From positions 1 through 12,004 of the forward strand of contig PXCX01000253.1 of the NCBI GenBank assembly GCA_003565195.1: DNA of 12,004 bases, read 5' to 3'. Shown one piece after another: positions 1-8,100 of the stretch. The stretch is from PVC group bacterium (GTDB lineage: Bacteria; Verrucomicrobiota; Kiritimatiellia; CAIKKV01; PXCX01). Under the pieces are notes generated by a model, which made no database searches, was not told the origin of the DNA, and saw only the letters and a program-made list of their open reading frames with translations. A program made the translations under genes and the position numbers. How positions within the stretch are numbered: the first letter of the stretch is position 1; the number at the start of each line of letters is the position of its first letter.

Positions 1-399
1 AAGTTTCTGCACATTCTGACCCCGGTATCGATTATCGCCCTGCTCGGCACCCTCGTGCTGCTGTTCAGTTTCAAGGGCGACGTGATCGTGGCCAATCCCT
101 TGACCATCCTCTGGATCGCCATTCCACTCTCGATCCAGACCTTCCTGATCTTCGGGATTACCTACAGCCTGGCCAGACTCCTGAAATTCAAATACGAAGA
201 CGCCGCGCCCGCGGCGATGATCGGCGCATCCAACCATTTCGAGGTCGCAATCGCGACGGCCACGATGCTGTACGGCTTATCCAGCGGCGCCGCGCTGGCC
301 ACGGTGGTCGGCGTACTGATCGAAGTCCCGATCATGCTCGGACTGGTGAAGATCTGTCTGCGAACCAAGGGCTGGTTTCGCGTTGTCAACCGCGGATAA
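1..399 (+). CDS. acr3: ACR3-family arsenite efflux permease, C-terminal part (5' end outside window)
   Basis: The reading frame is open from base 1 to a TAA at 397-399 and gives the last 132 residues of an integral membrane protein. The family exports arsenite across the inner membrane using the proton motive force. Three hydrophobic stretches are visible: near codons 5-22, 30-58 and around 85-117. The segment GASNHFEVAIATA and the following GAALATVVGVLIEVP stretch are strongly characteristic of ACR3. The glutamate encoded at 241-243 lies about 51 residues from the C-terminus, which fits the conserved membrane glutamate reported as essential in Acr3. The N-terminal half, including the conserved cysteine, is outside the window, as would be any arsR or arsC partners. 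The tail after the last membrane segment is short and basic. No clear intrinsic terminator follows the stop. I am confident of the family; arsenite as substrate is by homology. Confidence 0.93.
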   Translation, partial: KFLHILTPVSIIALLGTLVLLFSFKGDVIVANPLTILWIAIPLSIQTFLIFGITYSLARLLKFKYEDAAPAAMIGASNHFEVAIATATMLYGLSSGAALATVVGVLIEVPIMLGLVKICLRTKGWFRVVNRG

Positions 400-444
400 T
401 TGTTATATTGAAGATTTTGCCCAAGTCAAGGGGGAATATATGCA

Positions 445-465
445 AGAGGTCAGAAGTCAGAGGTC
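445..465. repeat. Three tandem heptamers, consensus AGARGTC
   Basis: AGAGGTC (445-451), AGAAGTC (452-458) and AGAGGTC (459-465) follow each other exactly, with a degenerate fourth unit AGTGTCC (466-472). The array sits between two convergent genes and overlaps the stop codon of the minus-strand metalloprotease (464-466). The units are direct repeats with no internal dyad, so this is not a terminator. Function is unknown. Confidence 0.7.
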
Positions 466-3445
466 AGTGTCCCAAAATGTTTTCGATCTGCAAGCGTATG
501 GCACCATCGGTTTGCGCCAGATGGGTTAGTCTTTCGCGGTTGGCTACGATACATAGTCCGGCATTCGCTAAGCCGGCGTCGAGATGATCGGCCAAGGCGC
601 GTTTTACAGTCTTCGGGGTGGCCGACAATAATCTTTCATGGTATGCGTTGCGTGCTTCGTCGCTGAGATGACGTACATGCCGAACCAGGGCGGTTCGGGT
701 GGCCGAGGCGGGACGTATCGGACGGAGATTGTTGCGCACTACGCCAAGAATCCCGCGGTCGATATCCGCTTGTTGCCATGATACGTTTTGCGCGACGGCC
801 GACAATCCCTGAAATACGTTCAGGGTTCGCGAAATTTCCGGGTCGCGGTAGCTGTAGAGGAACGCCACCTTACGGTCCGGTCGATAAGTGCAGCCACCAC
901 CGTAGGCCGATCCTTTAAACCGGATCTCGTCAAGCAAATAATCGAATGACAACAAATGGGTCCCAATCTTGATCAAGGCGGAATCGTGTTGCGAATCATG
1001 CGGTAACGGCAGGCTCATGACGTTGAACGCCACATCCATCGGTGCCGCAAGTCCGTGGCGGGGCGGCGTGCTGGCTGCGGCATGGCCGGCATCGGTCGCA
1101 GTCTCATGATGCTGCGGCGCCATCTTGGCTGGTATTCGCGTTGACCAGCCATGCCAGGCGGTACGGAAATGATCGTAGGTCTGATCCGATCCGGTAAAGG
1201 AAGCGATCCAGGGACCGCTGCCGGTTAGCTTTTTCGATAAAGTTTGCAGGTTTTGCTGTAAAACGGATGGATCGTCCGCGAATCGTTCGTGCCAATCTTC
1301 GGCCTGTCGCAATTCGGCTAATCCGGAGATATGGTTCAGCAATCCGTTCAATCGGCTTGTGTGGCGTGCCGCCAGGGGCATGGCATACGACAGCGCGTTC
1401 TCGACTACCTGACTGTGGTGTTGTTCGCGCAGTTGTGTCAGTAAATTCATCAAGCGGCCAGTGTCGTTGAAGTCCGGTGCGAAAACAAGATCACGCAACA
1501 GATCCAATGCTGGCTCCGACTGAATATCAAGGAACTTGGTCCGCAAAACCATTCGCAGAACTTGCCGATTGGGATCCTGGAAACTCGTGCTCGGCAGCAG
1601 TTCATAACGGATGTCACCCGTATGGGCCGCGATACGCCGGGCCGTCGCCGCATAATCCTGGTCGGCCGCTCCCATGCGTAGTGACACATGGGTAAAAATT
1701 GTATGGGCTAGTCGCAGTTCAGCGGCGCTCAACGACGACACATCCATGGTCAGTGCCAGATAATTGACGCCATTGGTCGGGATGTCTTGGCGTAATACGG
1801 TCAGGTGGTCGAAGCCACGGTCCAGTGTGGTTGGAATCAAAGGCGGTTGTTCCGGTAGATCGCGGGTTTGTAAGCGCGGCAAATTTTCGATGGCGGAGAC
1901 CGGTTCCCGGCGATGCTGGAATTCTGCCAGTTCATCGGCCTCTTTTTGAATGCGTTGCCGGTCGGCCGTGGTCAATCGTTCCTTTCGTCGCTGCAAGCCG
2001 GCGTCGAGTTCGGCTTGCTTACGGGTGCTTTGTTGGGTATCGGGTTGCAGAATCGATGTCAGCCGATGTGGATTTTCCAGTAACCAGGCGCGGATACGGC
2101 GTCCAAAGAAATCCGGTTCGCGTTGAATTTGGCGGCGCAATTCGTTTAGAACCGCACGCCCGTTAAGCCAGACGAATGGATCGTCGCCAATTGTCCATGA
2201 ATCATAGATTTGGGAGGCCAGTTTAAGCGGGAATCCCTCGTTGATTTCCTGAAAAATATAGCCCAGCCGGGTGAGCGCCATTTCAATGGTTTCCTGATCG
2301 ATCGTGCCCGGTTCGGCAAGCGATGCCAGCGTGGACAAAACCAATTGCTCGAACGCTTGGCGATGTTCAGCCTCGGAGCCTTTGATGCCGACATGAAAAG
2401 TTAATTCACGCCCGAAGGCATGCGCATAGGTATGAGTCAAATCATGGCCGAGCTTGGAATCGATCAGCGCGCGGCGCAATGGTGCGCCGTCGTGACCTGT
2501 CAGGATCAGGAACAATGCTTCCTGGGCCATCAGTTCAAGCGGTGACGGGTGATGCATTGTCAGCCAGCTTATAGCCAGATAACTGCGTTGACGCGGCGAA
2601 TCGTCCATGCCGACAGGGTAACTGTCGGTCGTGGTGCGTGGTTCTGTCCAGATCGGCTGGGGCGCAGGCATGGGCGCCGGTTCGCACGGGGCGAATCCGG
2701 TCAAACGGGCATCCAAAAACGGCATCCAGGATTCAGGCGGGATGTTGCCGTAATGAACGATCAACGCGTTGGACGGATGGTAGTAGCGACGGTGGAAAGC
2801 CACGAAATCCTCGTATTGCAAGTCCAGAATCCGGTCCGGATCGCCGCCGGCATCGTGGCGGTAAAGCGAGTTTGGAAACAAACCGCGCTCAATGGCGCGC
2901 TGCATGCATTCATTGGCCGAGGAATACGCGCCCCGCATTTCATTGTAAACGATGCCTTTCACGACCAGCCGGCCGTCAAGATCGCCGGATGGGTCGAACG
3001 CGAAATGGTATCCTTCCTGTCCGAAATGCGTAGGATTCAACAGCGGATGAAAAACCGCGTCCAGATATACATCCGCGAGGTTGAAAAAATCGGCTGCGAC
3101 ATTGCTGGCGCACGGATAAATGGTATAATCGGGACCGGTCATGGCATTGAGAAACGTCGCCAGACTCATCTTGAGCATGTGAAAGAAAGGATCTTTGACC
3201 GGATACTTGCGGGATCCGCCGAGGACCGCATGTTCCAGGATGTGTGGCAGGCCGGTGTTGTCGGTCGGTGGTGTCCGAAATAGAATGGACAACAGGTTTT
3301 CGTGGTCCGCACTTTGAACATCGAGGACTTGGGCGCCACTTGCCGAGTGCCGGTACAGTGTTGCATCAAGACCCTGATCGGCATCCTGATAGTTGGATTG
3401 GCGAACAAAGGGTTGGTTACGCTTTGGTGGCGGGGAATCGCACAT
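464..3445 (-). CDS. M16C zinc metalloprotease (PreP/Cym1-like presequence-protease family)
   Basis: This is a 993-residue peptidase of the pitrilysin/insulinase clan, close in length to other PreP proteins. The family forms a clamshell that degrades peptides of tens of residues. The inverted zinc motif HILEH gives ligands H68 and H72 and catalytic E71. E169 in VYNEMRGA, 101 residues after H68, matches the third zinc ligand. Near the C-terminus RFKGSAYGGG supplies the Arg/Tyr pair (R842, Y848) that completes the active site from the second half. An M16C-associated linker should lie between the halves. There is no signal peptide, so a cytoplasmic peptide scavenger is likely. I placed the start at 3445 because AGAAGGAT lies 6 bases upstream. 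The frame extends to a TTG at 3511, but that start would lie upstream of the predicted transcription start. The gene is divergent from the HTH-EIIA gene and convergent with acr3. Its physiological substrates cannot be inferred from the sequence. Confidence 0.93.
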   Translation of the reverse strand: MCDSPPPKRNQPFVRQSNYQDADQGLDATLYRHSASGAQVLDVQSADHENLLSILFRTPPTDNTGLPHILEHAVLGGSRKYPVKDPFFHMLKMSLATFLNAMTGPDYTIYPCASNVAADFFNLADVYLDAVFHPLLNPTHFGQEGYHFAFDPSGDLDGRLVVKGIVYNEMRGAYSSANECMQRAIERGLFPNSLYRHDAGGDPDRILDLQYEDFVAFHRRYYHPSNALIVHYGNIPPESWMPFLDARLTGFAPCEPAPMPAPQPIWTEPRTTTDSYPVGMDDSPRQRSYLAISWLTMHHPSPLELMAQEALFLILTGHDGAPLRRALIDSKLGHDLTHTYAHAFGRELTFHVGIKGSEAEHRQAFEQLVLSTLASLAEPGTIDQETIEMALTRLGYIFQEINEGFPLKLASQIYDSWTIGDDPFVWLNGRAVLNELRRQIQREPDFFGRRIRAWLLENPHRLTSILQPDTQQSTRKQAELDAGLQRRKERLTTADRQRIQKEADELAEFQHRREPVSAIENLPRLQTRDLPEQPPLIPTTLDRGFDHLTVLRQDIPTNGVNYLALTMDVSSLSAAELRLAHTIFTHVSLRMGAADQDYAATARRIAAHTGDIRYELLPSTSFQDPNRQVLRMVLRTKFLDIQSEPALDLLRDLVFAPDFNDTGRLMNLLTQLREQHHSQVVENALSYAMPLAARHTSRLNGLLNHISGLAELRQAEDWHERFADDPSVLQQNLQTLSKKLTGSGPWIASFTGSDQTYDHFRTAWHGWSTRIPAKMAPQHHETATDAGHAAASTPPRHGLAAPMDVAFNVMSLPLPHDSQHDSALIKIGTHLLSFDYLLDEIRFKGSAYGGGCTYRPDRKVAFLYSYRDPEISRTLNVFQGLSAVAQNVSWQQADIDRGILGVVRNNLRPIRPASATRTALVRHVRHLSDEARNAYHERLLSATPKTVKRALADHLDAGLANAGLCIVANRERLTHLAQTDGAIRLQIENILGH

Positions 3446-3451
3446 AAGGGT

Positions 3452-3459
3452 ATCCTTCT
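3452..3459 (-). promoter_or_regulatory. Ribosome binding site that fixes the metalloprotease start
   Basis: Minus-strand AGAAGGAT lies 6 bases before the ATG at 3445-3443. No comparable site precedes the upstream in-frame TTG at 3511, which supports the shorter 993-residue protein. Confidence 0.75.
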
Positions 3460-3491
3460 GATTGAAGACAGGCCGGTTTGTTAAGCAAATC

Positions 3492-3519
3492 ATGATATCA
3501 GTCCAAAACAAAAATTCAA
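3492..3519 (-). promoter_or_regulatory. Sigma-70-like promoter for the metalloprotease gene
   Basis: On the minus strand a -35 hexamer TTGAAT (3514-3519) and a -10 hexamer TATCAT (3492-3497, 5 of 6 consensus positions) are separated by 16 bases. Initiation is expected near 3485, which leaves a leader of about 40 bases before the ATG at 3445. This is a prediction from hexamer match and spacing only. Confidence 0.5.
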
Positions 3520-3535
3520 AGCTTAAATTCCATAC

Positions 3536-3565
3536 TTGCGATCAGTCACCCTTTTTGAGTATAAT
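3536..3565 (+). promoter_or_regulatory. Sigma-70-like promoter for the HTH-EIIA / nif3 pair
   Basis: TTGCGA (3536-3541) and a perfect TATAAT (3560-3565) are 18 bases apart. Transcription should start near 3572 and leave a leader of about 108 bases. The -35 hexamers of this promoter and of the opposing metalloprotease promoter are only 16 bases apart, so one bound regulator could affect both. Confidence 0.6.
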
Positions 3566-3581
3566 CATGCAAGGTTATTTC

Positions 3582-3653
3582 GGGTGATGCAGCAATACCC
3601 ATGCCGGCGCTTTTGCCGGCGACCGGCCGATGACCCGAGCCGGGATCGTCGGG
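3582..3653 (+). promoter_or_regulatory. Structured 5' leader of the HTH-EIIA gene
   Basis: Three helices can be drawn one after another in the predicted leader. They are GGGT/ACCC (3582-3585 with 3597-3600), GCCGGC/GCCGGC with a 6-base loop (3603-3608 with 3615-3620) and CCGGC/GCCGG (3623-3627 with 3639-3643). The third can be extended by CGA/TCG (3620-3622 with 3649-3651) across a bulge. An alternative CCCGA/TCGGG pairing (3634-3638 with 3649-3653) competes with it. The leader then runs into the GGAGGG ribosome binding site. I do not recognise a known riboswitch class, and the helices are short and GC-rich. Confidence 0.35.
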
Positions 3654-3664
3654 ATGGATTGCGG

Positions 3665-3670
3665 GGAGGG
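3665..3670 (+). promoter_or_regulatory. Ribosome binding site that fixes the HTH-EIIA start
   Basis: GGAGGG lies 9 bases before the ATG at 3680. The same frame is open back to a TTG at 3536 and has an ATG at 3587. The TTG falls inside the predicted promoter, and homology to the DNA-binding domain begins only after 3680. Confidence 0.75.
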
Positions 3671-3679
3671 AACAACGAT

Positions 3680-4405
3680 ATGCCGCATGACAAGTTAAAT
3701 CTTACGGAAGCCTCGCGTTATTTACATTTGGCGCAAGTCAAAGTCGAGCAACTGATGCGTCGCCGTGAAATACCGTATACCGTGACGGGCTCACGATTTG
3801 TTTTTCTGAAACACGAACTGGATGCCTGGGCATCGCGTCGGATTATGGAGTTCGATGACCGACAGTTGCATGATTACCATGGTAATTCACATCGTGGCAC
3901 CATGAAAGTAGCCGATTCCCAGCCGCGTTTGCGGACTCTGTTGGCCGATCGTTACGTCACGTCTGATTTAGCGGCGAAAACCCGCGCATCGGTTCTGCGC
4001 GAGATGGTCCGCTTAGCCGATCGCACCGGCTGGCTGGTATACCCGGAAGATTTACTGCGTAGTCTTGAGGAAAGGGAGGCGCTGTGCTCAACCGGATTGC
4101 CGGGTGGACTGGCGCTTTTGCATCCTTGCCATCACGATGAATATTTGTTTGAAAAATCTTTTCTTTTGCTGGCACGCACGGTGCGACCTGTACCGTTTAA
4201 CGCTCCCGACGGCAAATGCACCGACATTTTTTTTCTTTTATGTTGTCGCGATGATTGTCGGCACTTACACTTGCTGTCGCGCTTGTGCATGATGTGCCTG
4301 CACACCGGGTTGTTGGATCAATTGCGGGAAGCGCCCGATGCCGCTACGATGGTCGCCGCGATGACCGACGCCGAGACTGAAGTCATGAAAACAATTAACG
4401 CCTGA
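3680..4405 (+). CDS. Excisionase/MerR-type DNA-binding domain fused to a PTS EIIA-like domain
   Basis: This 241-residue protein has two parts. Residues 6-55 (LNLTEASRYLHLAQVKVEQL, then a basic turn, TGSRFVF and HELDAWA) match the excisionase-family winged helix-turn-helix. Residues 85-238 resemble a fructose/nitrogen-type PTS EIIA. EALCSTGLPGGLALLHPC corresponds to the family's STGIGNGIAIPHGR signature and places H148 at the phosphorylatable histidine. FNAPDGKCTDIFFLL and HLHLLSRL match the later EIIA core. I infer a cytoplasmic regulator whose DNA binding responds to phosphotransferase or metabolic state. No HPr, EI, EIIB or EIIC gene is in view, so phosphorylation is unproven. The EIIA part is rich in cysteine (C136, C150, C180, C188, C189, C193, C203, C206), which might add redox or metal sensitivity. 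The gene has its own promoter, is divergent from the metalloprotease, and lies 9 bases upstream of nif3, probably in one operon. Confidence 0.82.
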   Translation: MPHDKLNLTEASRYLHLAQVKVEQLMRRREIPYTVTGSRFVFLKHELDAWASRRIMEFDDRQLHDYHGNSHRGTMKVADSQPRLRTLLADRYVTSDLAAKTRASVLREMVRLADRTGWLVYPEDLLRSLEEREALCSTGLPGGLALLHPCHHDEYLFEKSFLLLARTVRPVPFNAPDGKCTDIFFLLCCRDDCRHLHLLSRLCMMCLHTGLLDQLREAPDAATMVAAMTDAETEVMKTINA

Positions 4406-4414
4406 GAGTTTATA

Positions 4415-5173
4415 ATGGTTGCGCTCCACAGAATCACAGCGTTTCTTGACCAGGAACTGGATCCAGCCGCGTTTGAGGATTCCTCGCATAACGGGTTGCA
4501 GGTCGAGAATTCGGGGGCGATCAGGAAGGTCTGCGTCGGGGTCGATGCATCGCTCGATTTTTTCGAGAAAGCTTTGCAGCAAGGGGCCGATTTATTGATC
4601 TGCCATCACGGTTTGAGCTGGGGTGATTCATTGCGACGGATTACGGGCATTAATTACCGGCGCTTGAAATTTCTGGTCGAGCATGATATGGCCTTGTACG
4701 CCTGTCATTTACCGCTTGATGCCCACCCGGTTTTGGGGAATAATGCCAGGATCGCCAAAGCGTTCGGACTGCGCAAAGTTCAACCGTTCGGGACCTATCA
4801 CGGAATCAGTATCGGATTCCGCGGCACGCTGCCCAAAGCCATGTCGTATGCCCTTTTTAAGAAGCGGGCGCAAACGGTGTTTGGCAATGTTCTGGGGACC
4901 ATGGATTTCGGCAGCTCAACGGTTCGCACCGTTGCGATCGTCTCGGGTGGCGCCGCTGATCAGGTTGCCGAGGCGGGAGAGAACGGCATCGATGTTTATG
5001 TCAGCGGCGAACCCAAACTGACGGCCTGGCATCTGGCCCGTGAACACGGCATCAATGCCGTGTTCGCCGGGCACTATGCCACCGAAACATTCGGTGTCAA
5101 AGCCGTTGCCGCCCGTTTGACCCAGCGGCTGGGGGTCAAGACCCAATTTATCGACATGGCGGTGCCGTTCTGA
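4415..5173 (+). CDS. NIF3/DUF34-family dinuclear metal-binding protein
   Basis: This 252-residue protein is full length for the short, YbgI-like form of the family, without the extra PII-like insert. The five metal-site residues are visible at the expected spacing: H64 and H65 in LICHHGLSWG, D102 in HLPLDAH, and H220 and E224 in GHYATETFG. SSHNGLQV near residue 23 is another family signature. Members form hexameric rings with two metal ions per subunit. Their biochemical role is unsettled: database names such as GTP cyclohydrolase I type 2 rest on weak evidence, and roles in metal homeostasis or cofactor damage control have been proposed. The ATG follows the upstream stop by 9 bases with a weak GAGAG-like ribosome binding site, so translation coupled to the HTH-EIIA gene is likely. 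Its stop is 6 bases from the convergent oxidoreductase stop. Confidence 0.93.
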   Translation: MVALHRITAFLDQELDPAAFEDSSHNGLQVENSGAIRKVCVGVDASLDFFEKALQQGADLLICHHGLSWGDSLRRITGINYRRLKFLVEHDMALYACHLPLDAHPVLGNNARIAKAFGLRKVQPFGTYHGISIGFRGTLPKAMSYALFKKRAQTVFGNVLGTMDFGSSTVRTVAIVSGGAADQVAEAGENGIDVYVSGEPKLTAWHLAREHGINAVFAGHYATETFGVKAVAARLTQRLGVKTQFIDMAVPF

Positions 5174-5183
5174 ATGAGTTCAG
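5170..5183. other. Small palindrome carrying both convergent stop codons
   Basis: CTGAA (5170-5174), loop TGAG and TTCAG (5179-5183) form a 5-bp dyad. The plus-strand nif3 stop (5171-5173) lies in one arm and the minus-strand oxidoreductase stop (5180-5182) in the other. No T-run follows on either strand, so it is a poor intrinsic terminator. Confidence 0.35.
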
Positions 5184-8100
5184 TCGGCCGCCGGTTCGGC
5201 TTGGCATGGTTCCAATGCTGCCAGTTTCTGAAGCAGGTCGAACTTGGCGTTGACCAATCCGTCTGCCTTGGACATCAACTGTTTGGCCATTTCCGGATTG
5301 CTTTTGTTCAGAATCTGGAATCGATTTTCGCGCATCGCATGTTCACTGAAGGCCATGGTCGGCGGTTTACTGTCGATCTTGAGCGGATTTTTGCCTTCGG
5401 CGATCAGCGCCGGATTGTACCGGTACAGCGGGAAGTGACCGGAAATGACCGCTTCCTTCTGACTGTTGAGTCCATTGCGCATGTCGATACCCTGGGCAAT
5501 ACAATGCGAGTAGGCAATTATAAGCGATGGGCCGTCATAGGCTTCGGCTTCGCTAAAGGCGCGAACAGTTTGGACAGGATTGGCGCCAAGCGCAATCGTG
5601 GCCACATATATGTTGCCGTAGGTCATGGAGATCATGCCCAAATCTTTTTTCATCAACGCTTTGCCGCCCGATGCGAATTTGGCCACCGCACCCATTGGAG
5701 TCGATTTGGATGCCTGCCCGCCGGTATTGGAGTAAACCTCGGTGTCAAGCACCAGTAGATTAATGTTCCGGCCACTGGCCAGCACATGATCCAATCCACC
5801 GTATCCGATGTCGTAGGCCCATCCGTCGCCACCGACAACCCAGATTGATTTCCGCACCAGATAATCCGCAACCGTCAGCATTTCCTTGCAAAGATCGCTT
5901 GAACAGTTCGATAACTTTTGCTTCAACTCTTCGATCAAGGCACGTTGCGTTTCGATGCCTGCCTGGGTGCTGGTATCGCCCTGACGAAGCTTTTCGAAAA
6001 GGTCACGTGATCCGGCACATTCTTCGCAAGCGCCCTCAGCAAGTTTTTCAAGCAATTCGGCTGCCCGTTTTCCGAAACGTTCGGTGGCCAGCAGCATGCC
6101 GAATCCGAATTCGGCATTGTCCTCGAATAACGAGTTGGACCAAGTTGGGCCGCGACCATCGGTACGCGGTGTATATGGCGTCGTCGGCAGGTTGCCCCCG
6201 TAAATGGAGGAACACCCGGTCGCATTGGCAATCATGGCCCGATCGCCGAACAACTGCGTCAATAACTTGACGTAAGGCGTTTCACCGCAACCGGCACAGG
6301 CGCCCGAAAACTCGAACATCGCCCGCGTAAACTGGCTGCCTTTGATGGTGGCGCGATTGTAGGTCGACGGATCGGGATCCGGAATCGACATGAAATAATC
6401 GAAGTTTTCGGATTCCTGTTCGCGTAAAGGCAGTTGCGGAACCATGTCGATGGCGCGATGTCCGGTTTCCTCACGCGTTTCCTTGTCTTTCTCGCGGGCC
6501 GGACAATTCGCAACACAGACCCCGCAACCGGTACAATCCTCGGGCGCCGTCTGAACTGCGTACTTCAAGCCCTTGAATTCTTTGCCCTTGGCATCGGCCG
6601 ATTTAAAGCTGGACGGCGCTTTTTCCAGGTATTCGGGATCATATACCTTGACGCGAATTGCGGCATGCGGGCAGACCAGCGAACATTGTCCGCATTGAAT
6701 ACACAGGTTTTCATCCCATTGGGGAATATCGACCGCGATATTGCGCTTTTCGTAGCGGGTCGTGCCGGTTGGCCAGGTGCCGTCGTTCGGGATCGCGCTG
6801 ACCGGCAGTGTGTCGCCCATCTGCTCCATGATCCGGGCGGTCACGGTCTGGACGAACTCAGGCGCTGCGGCCGGGACGATCGGCGGTTTCCGCTTCTTGC
6901 CGGCAACCTTTTCCGGGACCTTGACCTGATGCAGGTTGCCCATCGCACCGTCAACAGCCTTGTAGTTCATCTGAACGATTTTCTCGCCTTTGCGGCCGTA
7001 GGTTTCGCGAATCGCTTTCTTGAGAAGGTCAATCGCTTCGTCAGTCGGCAGCACCCCGGAGATGGCAAAGAAACACGTCTGCATAATCGTATTGATGCGT
7101 GCCCCCAAGCCCAGGTCCTTGGCCAGTTTGATCGCGTCGATAACGTAAAACTTGATCTTCTTGTCGATGATCTGCTGCTCGACTTCGTCGGGCATGTTGG
7201 CCCATACATCGTCGGGACCGAACGGACTTTCCAGCAGAAAGACGGCACCCTCTTTGGCGTGCGCCAGCATATCGTATTTTTCAAGAAAACTGAAATTATG
7301 GCAGGCGACAAAATCGGCCTTGGTGCAGAGATAGGGGCTGCGGATACGATCGGGACCGAATCGCAAGTGCGATACCGTCATTGCGCCCGCTTTCTTGGAG
7401 TCGTAAACAAAATAGCCCTGGGCGTAGTTGTCGGTATGATCCCCGATGATCTTGATCGAATTCTTGTTGGCGCCGACTGTACCGTCGGAGCCCAACCCGT
7501 AAAACACGGCTTCGATCCGATTGGGATGCGGTATTTGGAACGGTTTCACCGTGATGCTGCCGTGGGTGACATCATCCGTGATGCCGACCGTGAAATGGTT
7601 CTTTTTCTCGCCGTCGAGATTGTCGAATACGGCTTTGACCATTGCCGGCGTGAATTCTTTTGAACCCAGCCCGTAACGTCCGCCAATCACCATTGGATAG
7701 AAATCGTTTTGCATCCATCCGGAAGACTGGGCTTCGCCGATCGCGGTGCGTACATCGCCGTACAACGGTTCGCCGATGGCGCCCGGTTCCTTGGTCCGGT
7801 CAAGGACCGCGATGCGTTTGACCGATTCCGGCAGGGTTTTCACAAATGCTTTGACATCGAAGGGGCGGTAGAGTCGAACCATGATGGCGCCGACTTTTTC
7901 ACCTTTTTCGACCAAGTATTCCACGGTTTCCTGGACGGTTTCCGCGCCTGACCCCATGCAAATGATAATTTTTTCGGCATCCGCGGCGCCCACATAATCA
8001 AACAGATTATATCTGCGCCCGGTCAGCTCCGCAAATTTTGTCATAGCTTTCTGCACGATTTCCGGGGTCGCCGCATAGAAGGGATTAACCGTTTCGCGGC

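Noticed and set aside
445..472. CRISPR array
   Set aside because: Units are 7 bases with no spacers, and no cas gene is present.
2549..3283. Open plus-strand frame of 244 codons opposite the metalloprotease
   Set aside because: It overlaps the zinc-site half of the M16C gene in antisense and shows no recognisable fold or promoter.
3446..3511. Longer metalloprotease start at 3511
   Set aside because: It would use a TTG without a ribosome binding site, upstream of the predicted transcription start, whereas the ATG at 3445 has AGAAGGAT at the right distance.
3572..3679. Known riboswitch (cobalamin, c-di-GMP, SAM or similar) in the HTH-EIIA leader
   Set aside because: None of the conserved core sequences I know for those classes is present, so only a generic structured leader is claimed.
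5174..5758. Open plus-strand frame starting right after nif3
   Set aside because: It overlaps the 3' end of the oxidoreductase in antisense, and the translation resembles reverse-frame noise.
6434..7663. Long open plus-strand frame of 409 codons inside the oxidoreductase gene
   Set aside because: It is antisense to an unambiguous, motif-complete oxidoreductase; its translation shows no recognisable domain and it has no convincing ribosome binding site. Long shadow frames are expected opposite GC-rich coding DNA.
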